9,214 nt of DNA from an uncultured Bacilli bacterium (GTDB lineage: Bacteria; Bacillota_I; Bacilli_A; RF39; UBA660), in the NCBI GenBank assembly GCA_947632415.1, contig CANRPB010000063.1:1-9214 (forward strand), in the 5' to 3' direction. The notes below the pieces were generated by a model. It saw only the letters and a program-made list of their open reading frames with translations, did not search any database and was not told the DNA's origin. A program made the translations under genes and the position numbers. Positions within the stretch are counted from its first letter, which is position 1. Each line of letters starts with the position of its first letter. This document shows, piece after piece, positions 1-7,372 of this stretch.

Positions 1-63
1 TTGCATCATTGGTTGTTGATAACCCATTTGACGATTGCAGCAAGCATTTTTGTTTAAAAACAT
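1..63 (-). CDS. N-terminal fragment of an unidentified Cys/Gln/Met-rich protein
   Basis: Only the first 21 codons are in the window; the gene runs off the left edge. The start ATG (63-61) follows a clear ribosome binding site, AAGGGGG, about six bases upstream, and the frame stays open to the edge. The visible residues begin MFLNKNACCNRQ and continue into a Gln/Pro/Met-rich stretch (GYQQPMMQ). Such short-motif composition is seen in small spore-coat-like or low-complexity proteins, but the fragment is too short to name. It lies 79 bases downstream of ffh on the same strand. No convincing terminator was seen in that gap; a TATTAT/TATAAA-like stretch near 84-92 could be a -10 element. Confidence 0.6.
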   Translation of the reverse strand, partial: MFLNKNACCNRQMGYQQPMMQ

Positions 64-142
64 ATTAATCCCCCTTACCTAGTTTATAATATGTCCAAAT
101 AGTTTTTTTGAATAAGTCATTTGACTAAAAGATAAACAAATT

Positions 143-1447
143 TTAAAAAGGCATTTTGAAATTACCGTTTTTAAACTGTTTAATCATTTTTCTCATTTCT
201 TCAAATTGTTTCAATAACCTATTTACTTCTTCAACGCTTCTTCCACTACCTTTTGCGATTCTCAATTTTCTTGTTGCTTTTAAAACTTCAGGATGTCTTC
301 TTTCATAAGGTGTCATCGATAAAATTATAGCCTCTATATGTGCCATATCTTTGGGATCAACTTTTACATTTTTTAACTCTTTAGGGACACCTGGTAACAT
401 CTTAATAATATTTTCAAGTGGTCCAAGTTTTTTTATCTGTTTTAATTGACTTAAAAAATCTTCTAAATCAAATTTTCCTTGTTCTAATTTCTTGGCTGTT
501 TTCATTGCTTCATCCTGATCAATTACTTCTTCTGCTTTCTCAAGCATTGTCATAATATCGCCCATACCTAATATACGGGTCGCTATTCTCTCTGGATAAA
601 AAGGTTCAATTCCATCCATCTTCTCACTAACACCAACAAATTTTATTGGAATATTAGTCAAATGTCTTATTGATAAAGCAGCACCTCCTCTTGTATCACC
701 ATCTAATTTGGTTAGTATAGCACCAGTTAGTGGCAATGTATTATTGAATCCTTCAATAACATTAATGGCGTCTTGACCAGTCATACTATCTACTACTAAT
801 AGAATCTCATCTGGTTTTACATCAGTATTAATATTATTTAATTCATCCATTAAGGCCTCATCAATATGAAGTCTTCCTGCCGTATCAAGTAATACATAAT
901 TAAATTTATTTTCTTTAGCATAATTAATTGCGTTTTTGGCAATCAAAACAGGATCGTTTTTTCCTTCATCATAAACCTCAATATTTAATTCTCTACCAAT
1001 TTGTTTTAATTGTTCTATAGCAGCAGGTCTATAAACATCACATGCAACTAAGAGAGGCTTTTTATTGTATTTTTTTCTTAACATAAGCCCAAGTTTTCCT
1101 ATCATAGTTGTTTTACCTGCGCCTTGTAAACCAACTAACATTAAAATACTGGGATTTCCATCTACATATAAGTCAGCCTTTTCTCCACCTAGTAGAGAAA
1201 CTAATTCATCTTTGACAATCTTAACAAACATCTCTCCGGGTTTTAAACTTTTAGCTACTTCTTCTCCTAAAGCCTTTTCTTTTACGTTGGCAATAAATTC
1301 CTTTACAACCTTATAGTTAACATCTGCTTCTAATAAGGCTAAGCGAATTTCTCTTGTTACTTCACTAATATTATCTTCGGTTATTTTTCCATAACCTCTA
1401 ATTTTTTTTACAGCGCTTTGTAATCTATCACCTAAACTCTCAAACAT
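143..1447 (-). CDS. ffh: Signal recognition particle GTPase Ffh (SRP54)
   Basis: Protein component of the signal recognition particle. It binds hydrophobic signal sequences on nascent chains and SRP RNA, then docks with FtsY at the membrane in a GTP-dependent way. The 434-residue length is normal. Domains in order: N four-helix bundle (about 1-90); GTPase G domain with P-loop GLQGAGKTT (106-114), DTAGR (188-192) and TKLDGD (246-251); and a methionine-containing M domain (about 296-434) with the RNA-binding segment around GSGRSVEEVNRLL (400-412). The start ATG at 1447 is supported by AAAGGATG about six bases upstream and by the standard MFESLGDRL opening. It is the last gene of the ftsY-to-ffh cluster but appears to have its own promoter, since a hairpin separates it from the ATPase gene upstream. 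Identification is essentially certain. Confidence 0.98.
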   Translation of the reverse strand: MFESLGDRLQSAVKKIRGYGKITEDNISEVTREIRLALLEADVNYKVVKEFIANVKEKALGEEVAKSLKPGEMFVKIVKDELVSLLGGEKADLYVDGNPSILMLVGLQGAGKTTMIGKLGLMLRKKYNKKPLLVACDVYRPAAIEQLKQIGRELNIEVYDEGKNDPVLIAKNAINYAKENKFNYVLLDTAGRLHIDEALMDELNNINTDVKPDEILLVVDSMTGQDAINVIEGFNNTLPLTGAILTKLDGDTRGGAALSIRHLTNIPIKFVGVSEKMDGIEPFYPERIATRILGMGDIMTMLEKAEEVIDQDEAMKTAKKLEQGKFDLEDFLSQLKQIKKLGPLENIIKMLPGVPKELKNVKVDPKDMAHIEAIILSMTPYERRHPEVLKATRKLRIAKGSGRSVEEVNRLLKQFEEMRKMIKQFKNGNFKMPF

Positions 1448-1461
1448 ATTATCATCCTTTC

Positions 1462-1491
1462 AAAAAAAATATAATCATAAACTGATTATAT
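1462..1491 (-). terminator. AT-only hairpin followed by T8, between the ATPase gene and ffh
   Basis: On the minus strand ATATAATCA and TGATTATAT form a perfect 9-bp stem around the loop GTTTA, followed by eight Ts. This has the layout of an intrinsic terminator for the herA-like gene, but the stem has only one G-C pair and would be weak. It overlaps the ffh promoter, so it may be partly fortuitous. Confidence 0.45.
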
Positions 1492-1493
1492 CA
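1485..1493 (-). promoter_or_regulatory. Extended -10 promoter element for ffh
   Basis: TGATATAAT on the minus strand is a perfect extended -10 (TGn plus TATAAT), 38 bases before the ffh start codon. No good -35 hexamer lies 16-18 bases upstream, which an extended -10 can tolerate. The -10 falls inside one arm of the hairpin at 1462-1491. Confidence 0.55.
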
Positions 1494-1532
1494 TTTTTAT
1501 TAATAAAATACACTACTAAAAACAAATTTAAA

Positions 1533-3293
1533 TTATTGTTGATTAACTTGCCATGTATTAACGATATCACAGTTACCACTTGATGGGGCTGGGTTTGGCA
1601 TTTCCATCTTAATAATTAGTGGTACTTTAAAAGCCGTTCCAAACCCAACACAAGTACCTGCTTGTAAACTTTTTTGTTTTTCAACAATCTCAGCACTTAT
1701 ATTAGGTAACATCTTTCTTATATAATCCAAATCTCTTGGGTGATTCATTTTAAAAATCATAAAATTAGAAATTTGCGATATAACTGTTTCAGAAAGTTCA
1801 ACAGGTCGTTGTGATATTAGATTTAAAATAATACCATATTTTCTTCCTTCCTTGGCAATTCTCTCAAAAATATTATATCCAAGTAGGAAAACATCGGAAT
1901 CATTTTGAACAACACGGTGTGCTTCTTCTAGGAAAATATGGAAAGGAATTGAGGCACGATTTTGTAAACCTTTACAGAAGTTAAACAACATTTTACAATA
2001 TACTTTTGTAATTACTTTTGTAAACCAATCTTCAACATCTTCAAAATTGAAATTAATGATTTGCGCTTTTCTATTATTAACGGATACTAGACTTGCGATG
2101 TAGTTATCTCTAGTTATATATTGTGGATAATCGAAAAATCTTCCATATTCACCTATAACAATAGAGTGCAACCTAACTTTTAGGGTGATTGCTTCATCAT
2201 GCGTGCTGTCATTTCTTAAAAATCCTTCGGAAATTAAAGTAAATTCTAAAGCCTTCTCTAAATCTTTCAATGTATAGAATCCAGCTGGACCAGGTTCATA
2301 TTCATCTAAATCGTCTTTTATAAAACTAGTAATATATTCTGTCATCAAATTGCTTTCAGGAAAGTTACCGTGAGTGTCAATTGTAAAACAATCTCTAAAT
2401 TTTCTTGTATATCCAAGTCCTTGAACAGGGGCCTCTAAGTTGAATGCCGATGTTGAACAAGAAGCTATGATTGCAAAAACGTCATTTCGTTTACTACTTG
2501 CGGTTTGATTAGTGTACAAAATTGTCATTATGGCCTTAGCAATTAAATGATTTTTGTAGTTAGTGGCAAGTTCATCATCTTTTGAAAAAATTGAAACAAC
2601 TTTTAGCATTCTTTCGATAATAGGAATTTGTGAGTGACTTGTAGCCGATAGCAACAATGCCATATCATCAACATCTAATAACCACAATGGAATACAAAGT
2701 TTTTGACCTTCTGTATCCATTTTATTGGTTGTATAATACTTAAAGTGATAATTAGGATTAATTTGATTAATATTCTTAAAGGCATTGTGGTATTCACCAT
2801 AGGCATCAAATATAAAGAAGTTTGATCTATATGGTGGTACGTTAGAATTTACAAATATATTTTGTAATAATCTAGCCACACCACATGACTTACCACTACC
2901 GGTATTACCAAATATGGCCATATGTCCACTACATAGTCCATTTACATCAATTCTAATAGGATAATTATTATAAAGAGGACTTGTTCCAAGTAAAAAACTA
3001 CTCTTAGAATTTTCACCCATTATTAAAGGTATCTCATCTTGTGATATAACTCTTATCTTAGCAGCAAAGGTAGGTTTTTTTAAAACACCACCAACAAAAC
3101 GATTATTAATTATTTCACCTAAAAATCTAATTTTAATTATTCTGTCGTTAATGTCTTCAATTTCACCCATAACTTTATGGTCATTGTCTTCAAAAACAAC
3201 GTGCATATTCATTAAATCTGTTGCTAATTCCTGGCCTTCTTGTATGGCTACATGAGCCATATTATCGCTTATATAAATTATTTTTCCAAACAT
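1533..3293 (-). CDS. HerA/FtsK-superfamily ATPase (DUF87-type ATP-binding protein)
   Basis: A 586-residue P-loop ATPase of the HerA type. The N-terminal 90 or so residues are beta-rich and fit the HAS-barrel of this family. Visible motifs are Walker A GNTGSGKS (129-136), the strand FIFDAYGEY (159-167) matching the HerA D-x-x-GEY signature, Walker B with catalytic acid IFLEEAH (452-458), and the SQRP sensor motif (493-496) followed by a putative arginine-bearing segment. HerA proteins form hexameric DNA translocases and usually act with the nuclease NurA in archaea; bacterial homologues also occur alone or in defence loci. No nuclease partner is seen here. The start ATG follows GAGGGATG, and the gene begins four bases after the ylxM stop, so it is probably co-transcribed with ylxM. 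Its exact role is unknown; a link to protein targeting is suggested only by position. Confidence 0.85.
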   Translation of the reverse strand: MFGKIIYISDNMAHVAIQEGQELATDLMNMHVVFEDNDHKVMGEIEDINDRIIKIRFLGEIINNRFVGGVLKKPTFAAKIRVISQDEIPLIMGENSKSSFLLGTSPLYNNYPIRIDVNGLCSGHMAIFGNTGSGKSCGVARLLQNIFVNSNVPPYRSNFFIFDAYGEYHNAFKNINQINPNYHFKYYTTNKMDTEGQKLCIPLWLLDVDDMALLLSATSHSQIPIIERMLKVVSIFSKDDELATNYKNHLIAKAIMTILYTNQTASSKRNDVFAIIASCSTSAFNLEAPVQGLGYTRKFRDCFTIDTHGNFPESNLMTEYITSFIKDDLDEYEPGPAGFYTLKDLEKALEFTLISEGFLRNDSTHDEAITLKVRLHSIVIGEYGRFFDYPQYITRDNYIASLVSVNNRKAQIINFNFEDVEDWFTKVITKVYCKMLFNFCKGLQNRASIPFHIFLEEAHRVVQNDSDVFLLGYNIFERIAKEGRKYGIILNLISQRPVELSETVISQISNFMIFKMNHPRDLDYIRKMLPNISAEIVEKQKSLQAGTCVGFGTAFKVPLIIKMEMPNPAPSSGNCDIVNTWQVNQQ

Positions 3294-3296
3294 ATT

Positions 3297-3596
3297 TCAT
3301 CCCTCTATTACTCTTTCTATTTTATTTATTAAATCTTCATTATTTGTCTTTCTTATAATCTCAAAAATTTTAGTAAATTTAGAAAATAATTTCAGTTTTT
3401 GTTCATAAGACTCCAATAATTTTATGGTATCTTTTAGTTGTTTATGGACAGCATTTCTACTTACATTATTATTTTCGCCTATTTCACTTAGTGTTAAATT
3501 GTTTTGATAATAATCAACAAAGTATTGTCTTTGCCTATCTGTTAAAAGTTCCTTATAAAGATCATATAAATTATTGAAATATACAAATTCTTCCAT
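3297..3596 (-). CDS. ylxM: YlxM-family helix-turn-helix protein, SRP-associated
   Basis: A 99-residue protein of the YlxM/p13 family, whose genes usually neighbour ffh or ftsY in Bacillota and whose members are reported to interact with SRP. The opening segment with LYDLYKELLTDRQRQYF and a sigma-70 region-4-like helix-turn-helix around residues 33-56 (LTLSEIGENNNVSRNAVHKQL) are typical. The C-terminal half is a charged helix. Its ATG overlaps the stop of the upstream membrane-protein gene by one base (TAATG), indicating translational coupling. Its TGA stop lies four bases before the ATPase start. The usual ylxM-ffh adjacency is interrupted here by that ATPase gene. Length and motif fit the family. 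Confidence 0.93.
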   Translation of the reverse strand: MEEFVYFNNLYDLYKELLTDRQRQYFVDYYQNNLTLSEIGENNNVSRNAVHKQLKDTIKLLESYEQKLKLFSKFTKIFEIIRKTNNEDLINKIERVIEG

Positions 3597-3949
3597 TAAA
3601 CAGTTACTCCAAAGTATCCTAATATGCCAATTATTAAACTGATTATACCAAATATTATGTAAACAATTGTTAAGCCTTTTCTTTTAAATAGTTTTATATT
3701 ATTATAAGCCATAAGTAAAAGTGTAATACCAACTAAAACTTCGATAGGTATTGTAAAACTATTTTCAAAAATCGCTAAAATTGAAATAAATAAGACTCCT
3801 ACTACACATACAGCTTGCGCTAATAAACTAACGTGATAAAATGATTCTGCTTCTTCTAAGGTAATTTCCTCAGTCTTAATAGGTTTATTTATTGGTTTTT
3901 TTACTTGAGGCTTTTTTCTTTTTGTTGTTTTTTTTGTCGTTTTAGTCAT
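3596..3949 (-). CDS. Small three-helix membrane protein of unknown function
   Basis: A 117-residue protein of no recognised family. Residues 1-33 are very rich in Lys and Thr (MTKTTKKTTKRKKPQVKK), followed by a short acidic helix (EEITLEEAES). Three hydrophobic segments then follow, roughly residues 44-62, 67-82 and 94-115, with a basic KLFKRKG loop between the second and third. I chose ATG 3949 because GGAGG lies six bases before it; in-frame ATGs at 3979 and 3955 extend further into ftsY and lack suitable spacing. The gene overlaps the end of ftsY by eight bases and the ylxM start by one base, so it is tightly coupled to the SRP genes. A membrane location is likely; a role near the SRP receptor is only inferred from position. 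Confidence 0.75.
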   Translation of the reverse strand: MTKTTKKTTKRKKPQVKKPINKPIKTEEITLEEAESFYHVSLLAQAVCVVGVLFISILAIFENSFTIPIEVLVGITLLLMAYNNIKLFKRKGLTIVYIIFGIISLIIGILGYFGVTV

Positions 3950-4925
3950 TTTCATCCTCCATATTCTTAAACAATCCATATATATATTTTTCTATATCAA
4001 AGACTTGTAAATCTTCTTTTTTTTCTCCAAGACCAACGTATTTAACGGGTACGCCAACTGTTTCTTTGATTGCTAAGACAATACCACCTTTAGCAGTACC
4101 GTCTAATTTCGTTAATACAATACCAGAAATATCGGTTATTTCTTTAAAACTCTTTGCTTGACTTATACCATTTTGACCAGTAGTTGCATCAATAACTAAT
4201 AATGTCTCATGAGGTGCACCAGGTATAATCTTACCTATAACACGATTAATTTTTTCTAATTCTTTCATTAAATTATCTTTGTTTTGTAATCTTCCTGCTG
4301 TATCCACAAGCACAACATCATAGTTTTCTTCTAAGGCTAAATTAATACCGTCAAATATAACACTAGAAGGATCTTTATCTTTAGAGGAAATTACTTTTGA
4401 ATTAGTTTTTTCACCCCATTCAATAATTTGTTCTATCGCACCAGCCCGAAAGGTATCACCTGCAATAAGCAAGACTTTTTTATTTTCATTAACTAGTTTA
4501 TAGGCAAGTTTCCCTATTGTTGTTGTTTTTCCAACTCCGTTTACGCCAACAAACAAGATTACTGTTGGTCCAGAAGGAGCGTAGTTTATCTTATTTACAA
4601 TAACATCATTATTTACATAAATAATAAACATTTCATCAACGATAATATCAAGTAAATCTTTTGAATCAACGATATTTTCTTTTTTTACTCTTCGTTTTAA
4701 CCTATCAACAAAATCCATTACTGTATTAACACCTATATCTGCCATAATAAGTATTTCTTCAAGTTCATCAAAATACTCATTAGTTACTTTCTTATACTTA
4801 CTATTAAGTAATTTTAATTTAGATGTAAACTCATGTCTTGTTTTTTGTAATCCTTTTTCATAGGTTTCTAACTCTTCACTCTTACTCTTAGAAAAAATAT
4901 TTTTGAATTTATCAAATAGTCCCAT
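3942..4925 (-). CDS. ftsY: Signal recognition particle receptor FtsY
   Basis: Membrane-associated GTPase that docks SRP-ribosome complexes for co-translational insertion. The 327-residue form has the short N-terminal region typical of Gram-positive FtsY (MGLFDKFKNIFSK) with no long acidic A domain, then the N domain, then the G domain with GVNGVGKTTT (127-136), DTFRAGA (157-163), DTAGR (208-212), TKLDGTAKGG (272-281) and GLGE (298-301). I chose ATG 4925 rather than the upstream in-frame ATG 4946, because TAGGTGATG sits just before it and the protein then starts as family members do. It is the first gene of the cluster. A TAAAAT-like -10 lies near 4945-4950, overlapping the alternative start, which also favours ATG 4925. 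The 3' end overlaps the next gene. Confidence 0.97.
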   Translation of the reverse strand: MGLFDKFKNIFSKSKSEELETYEKGLQKTRHEFTSKLKLLNSKYKKVTNEYFDELEEILIMADIGVNTVMDFVDRLKRRVKKENIVDSKDLLDIIVDEMFIIYVNNDVIVNKINYAPSGPTVILFVGVNGVGKTTTIGKLAYKLVNENKKVLLIAGDTFRAGAIEQIIEWGEKTNSKVISSKDKDPSSVIFDGINLALEENYDVVLVDTAGRLQNKDNLMKELEKINRVIGKIIPGAPHETLLVIDATTGQNGISQAKSFKEITDISGIVLTKLDGTAKGGIVLAIKETVGVPVKYVGLGEKKEDLQVFDIEKYIYGLFKNMEDEND

Positions 4926-5028
4926 CGCATCACCTACTATATACATTTTACACTATCACAGGAAAAAAATAAATAAAATAATTAAAATTTATGTATAAAT
5001 TTAGTATTAACAATAAATAATAGATAAG

Positions 5029-5052
5029 AAAAAAAGAACTTATAAAAGTTCT
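5029..5052 (-). terminator. Intrinsic terminator after the pilin array
   Basis: On the minus strand, AGAACTT and AAGTTCT form a perfect 7-bp stem around the loop TTAT, followed directly by a run of T residues. It begins three bases after the stop codon of the last small pilin gene and separates the pilin array from ftsY. Confidence 0.85.
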
Positions 5053-5054
5053 AA

Positions 5055-5522
5055 TTAATCACCGTTAATTGTTGTAGGATCAACTGCTTGTCCTCCTACA
5101 TAATCAAAAGGTCCTCTTTTAGCAGTTCCAACACTACATTCATCTAATTGTAATTTACCAGCAACTATCTTATTATTATCAGTACCAGTACAATCGACAT
5201 CGTCACCTTCATAATTTACATACAATGTAACTTCAGTTGTACTTGTTTCAGTATCGCCAACTTTAATTTTGAATTCGTCTCCTTTACTAGAATACTGATT
5301 CGTGTATGCTTCTGCACCACCTAATTGAGTAGCATATTCATACTCAGTGAATGCAAGTTCTACGGCTTTTCCATATCCTGTTACACTATTTTTAGCAGCT
5401 CCATTTCTAGCTGTTTCAATAATATTTAAGATAATTGGAACTGTAATTACAGCGATAATAGCTAAAATTACGATAATTGCCAATAATTCAATTAAAGTAA
5501 AACCTTTATTATTCTTTTTCAT
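5055..5522 (-). CDS. Type IV prepilin-like protein, array copy 1 (most distal)
   Basis: A 155-residue prepilin. The class III signal is MKKNNKG cut before FTLIELLAI, with the conserved Glu at mature position 5 and a hydrophobic helix up to about residue 36. The mature protein should sit in the membrane and be assembled into a pilus or pseudopilus after cleavage by a prepilin peptidase. The helix segment continues as ETARNGAAKNSVTGYGKAVELAF, shared with the other copies. The centre (about 65-100) is unique to this copy. The C-terminal part has YEGDDVDCTG and LDECSVG...GPFDY, whose two Cys probably form the pilin D-region disulfide. It follows copy 2 by 49 bases with no evident terminator between them, so the two are probably co-transcribed. 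The ribosome binding site is AGGATGGTG. Which pilus system it serves cannot be told from this window. Confidence 0.88.
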   Translation of the reverse strand: MKKNNKGFTLIELLAIIVILAIIAVITVPIILNIIETARNGAAKNSVTGYGKAVELAFTEYEYATQLGGAEAYTNQYSSKGDEFKIKVGDTETSTTEVTLYVNYEGDDVDCTGTDNNKIVAGKLQLDECSVGTAKRGPFDYVGGQAVDPTTINGD

Positions 5523-5571
5523 TTTTCACCATCCTACTTATAACAATAATACTATTTCATTAAAGCATATA

Positions 5572-6012
5572 TTATTCTGCCTTTGAAGCTACTCCTTTTT
5601 CATATTTGAAAGGACCATACTTACCTACTGTACAGTTTTCTAAAACAAGTTTTCCATCTGTAATTGTTCCAGCAGTTTTACTTTCAGATTCACCATCTTT
5701 TCCAGTACAAGTAACATCATCACCTTCATAATTTACAGTTAACTCAATTTCAGAACCATCAACTGTCAATTTTATTGTCTTATCACCATCTTTTTTGGAA
5801 GGTGTAGTACCATCTAATTCGCTTTGATATTGATACTCAGTAAAGGCAAGTTCTACTGCTTTTCCATAACCAGTCACACTATTTTTAGCTGCTCCTTCTC
5901 TAGCTGTTTCGATAATATTCAATATAATTGGAACTGTAATTACAGCGATAATAGCTAAAATTACGATAATAGCTAATAACTCGATTAATGTAAAACCGTT
6001 TTTCTTTTTCAT
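5572..6012 (-). CDS. Type IV prepilin-like protein, array copy 2
   Basis: A 146-residue prepilin with leader MKKKNG, then FTLIELLAI with Glu at mature position 5, and the array-wide N-terminal helix. The central block (about residues 66-88, beginning SELDGTTPSKK) differs from the other copies, and the C-terminal block YEGDDVTCTG...LENCTVGKYGPFKYEKG is nearly the same as in copy 4. The two Cys are conserved. The ribosome binding site AAGGTGGTG and the upstream 160 bases match those of copy 3 almost exactly, showing a recent duplication. It has its own extended -10 promoter, and transcription probably continues into copy 1. It could be a major pilin or one of several interchangeable subunits. 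Confidence 0.88.
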   Translation of the reverse strand: MKKKNGFTLIELLAIIVILAIIAVITVPIILNIIETAREGAAKNSVTGYGKAVELAFTEYQYQSELDGTTPSKKDGDKTIKLTVDGSEIELTVNYEGDDVTCTGKDGESESKTAGTITDGKLVLENCTVGKYGPFKYEKGVASKAE

Positions 6013-6042
6013 AACATCACCACCTTATCTTATTCTAAAATA

Positions 6043-6051
6043 ATTGTAACA
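6043..6051 (-). promoter_or_regulatory. Extended -10 promoter of pilin copy 2
   Basis: TGTTACAAT on the minus strand (TGn plus TACAAT) lies about 30 bases before the start codon. The -35 region is weak (TTGGTT or TTTGGT at 16-17 bp). Confidence 0.6.
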
Positions 6052-6113
6052 TATTTTTCATAATAACCAAAACAATTTTTAACTAAAAATTACATAAATT
6101 TTTCACATATAAA

Positions 6114-6150
6114 AACTGTTATTAACTAAACAATATAGTCTATAACAGTT
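6114..6150 (-). terminator. Hairpin terminator downstream of pilin copy 3
   Basis: AACTGTTAT and ATAACAGTT form a 9-bp stem with a 19-base loop, the second arm running into TTTTTATA on the minus strand. It begins 13 bases after the stop codon of copy 3. The loop is long and the T run short, so termination may be partial. Confidence 0.6.
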
Positions 6151-6162
6151 CAAAAATCATTT

Positions 6163-6630
6163 TTATGGTGACACAGTATCGTCATCTGCAACTCCCTTTT
6201 CATATTTGAAAGGACCATAATTATTATCTACATAACACTTTGTTAATACTAATTTACCATCTGTTATCTCACCTATTGGTTCTGTACCAGCAGTAGCTTC
6301 TTTACTAGAAGCATTGCATATTACATCAGAACCTTCATAATTAACGTCTAATGATACTGTTGTGCCTTCCGTATCATCAGCACCATTTTTAACTTTAACT
6401 TTTACTGAACCAGTTTCCTCTGTAACACCATCTAGTTCCTTTTGATATTGATATTGTGTAAAGGCAAGTTCTACTGCTTTTCCATATCCTGTTACACTAT
6501 TCTTAGCTGCTCCTTTTCTAGCTGTTTCAATAATGTTCAATATAATTGGAACTGTAATTACTGCGATAATAGCTAAAATTACGATAATAGCTAACAATTC
6601 GATTAATGTAAAACCGTTTTTCTTTTTCAT
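6163..6630 (-). CDS. Type IV prepilin-like protein, array copy 3
   Basis: A 155-residue prepilin with leader MKKKNG and mature start FTLIELLAI, Glu at mature position 5, and the shared helix ending GYGKAVELAFTQYQYQKELDG. The centre (about residues 68-110) differs strongly from the neighbours, with EETGSVKVKVKNGADDTEG. The C-terminal block keeps Cys pairs in YEGSDVICN and LTKCYVDNNYGPFKYEKG, with a small insertion before GPF. It is flanked by its own promoter and terminator, so it can be expressed alone. The 5' coding part is almost identical in DNA to copy 2, while the centre is not; such a mosaic fits reassortment of variable cassettes between constant ends. Confidence 0.88.
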   Translation of the reverse strand: MKKKNGFTLIELLAIIVILAIIAVITVPIILNIIETARKGAAKNSVTGYGKAVELAFTQYQYQKELDGVTEETGSVKVKVKNGADDTEGTTVSLDVNYEGSDVICNASSKEATAGTEPIGEITDGKLVLTKCYVDNNYGPFKYEKGVADDDTVSP

Positions 6631-6660
6631 AACATCACCACCTTATCTTATCTTAAAATA

Positions 6661-6669
6661 ATTGTAACA
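6661..6669 (-). promoter_or_regulatory. Extended -10 promoter of pilin copy 3
   Basis: TGTTACAAT on the minus strand, at the same place relative to the start codon as in copy 2; the -35 region is weak. Confidence 0.6.
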
Positions 6670-6731
6670 TATTTTTCATAATAACTAAAACAATTTTTAA
6701 CTAAAAAATACATAAATTTTTCACATATAAA

Positions 6732-6768
6732 AACTGTTATTAACTAAACAATATAGTCTATAACAGCT
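6732..6768 (-). terminator. Hairpin terminator downstream of pilin copy 4
   Basis: Same hairpin as at 6114-6150, with AGCTGTTAT pairing with ATAACAGTT through one G-T wobble, then TTTTTATA on the minus strand. It begins 17 bases after the stop codon. Confidence 0.58.
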
Positions 6769-6785
6769 CAAAAATCATTTTTTTA

Positions 6786-7238
6786 TTATTCTGCATCATC
6801 AGATGCTACTCCTTTTTCATATTTAAAAGGACCATATTTACCTACTTTACAGTTTTCTAAAACAAGTTTCCCATCTGTAATTGTTCCAACAGATTCACTA
6901 CCAGAACCTTCAGTTCCAGTACAAGTAACATCATCACCTTCGTAATTTACGGTTAGTGTTATTGGAGAATCAGTCGCACTATCAACTGTCAATTTTATTT
7001 TTTTATCACCATCAGCTGGAGTAGGATTAGTACCATCTAATTCATTTTGATATTGATACTCAGTAAAGGCAAGTTCTACTGCCTTTCCATATCCTGTAAC
7101 ACTATTCTTGGCTGCTCCTTTTCTTGCTGTTTCAATAATATTCAATATAATTGGAACTGTAATTACAGCTATGATTGCTAAAATAACGATAATAGCTAAC
7201 AATTCGATTAATGTAAAACCCTTATTATTTTTTCTCAT
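6786..7238 (-). CDS. Type IV prepilin-like protein, array copy 4 (most proximal)
   Basis: A 150-residue prepilin with leader MRKNNKG and mature start FTLIELLAI, Glu at mature position 5. I chose ATG 7238 over the in-frame GTG at 7250, because the GTGGTG there is part of the ribosome binding site AAGGTGGTG, spaced about seven bases from this ATG. The centre begins NELDGTNPTPADGDKK and resembles that of copy 2, with an added SATDSPI stretch. The C-terminus is LENCKVGKYGPFKYEKGVASDD. It has the best promoter of the array (TTGACT-18-TACAAT) and may be the most strongly expressed copy. A role as a pilin subunit is firm at family level; its pilus type is not. Confidence 0.88.
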   Translation of the reverse strand: MRKNNKGFTLIELLAIIVILAIIAVITVPIILNIIETARKGAAKNSVTGYGKAVELAFTEYQYQNELDGTNPTPADGDKKIKLTVDSATDSPITLTVNYEGDDVTCTGTEGSGSESVGTITDGKLVLENCKVGKYGPFKYEKGVASDDAE

Positions 7239-7270
7239 TTTTTTCACCACCTTACTTATCCTACAATAAT

Positions 7271-7300
7271 ATTGTAACCTATTTTTTTATTATTAGTCAA
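7271..7300 (-). promoter_or_regulatory. Promoter of pilin copy 4
   Basis: TTGACT (7300-7295), an 18-base spacer and TACAAT (7276-7271) on the minus strand, about 33 bases before ATG 7238. This is the closest match to a sigma-A promoter in the pilin array. Confidence 0.75.
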
Positions 7301-7372
7301 TACAAAATAAATGATGTTAATAATTGTCTAAAAATTAAAAAAATGAAAATTAAATGCTATTGTGAAATTCGT

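Larger units (their letters stand above)
6001..6163 (-). repeat. Duplicated pilin spacer, copy A (promoter, RBS and terminator)
   Basis: This stretch matches 6619-6781 with only about five or six differences over some 160 bases, at a constant offset of 618. It holds the start and RBS of pilin copy 2, its promoter, and the terminator hairpin of pilin copy 3. High identity in non-coding DNA points to a recent tandem duplication or ongoing gene conversion. Confidence 0.85.
6619..6781 (-). repeat. Duplicated pilin spacer, copy B
   Basis: Second copy of the spacer at 6001-6163. It carries the RBS and promoter of pilin copy 3 and the terminator of pilin copy 4. Differences are single-base changes such as TATCTT/TATTCT and CAGCTC/CAGTTC. 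Confidence 0.85.

Noticed and set aside
1065..1316. Plus-strand ORF of 83 codons within ffh
   Set aside because: It is antisense to the P-loop part of ffh, has no RBS and no recognisable motif; open only by chance.
5347..5586. Plus-strand ORF opposite the N-terminal helix of pilin copy 1
   Set aside because: The hydrophobic translation is the reverse of the conserved pilin helix; there is no RBS and no such ORF is needed to explain the DNA.
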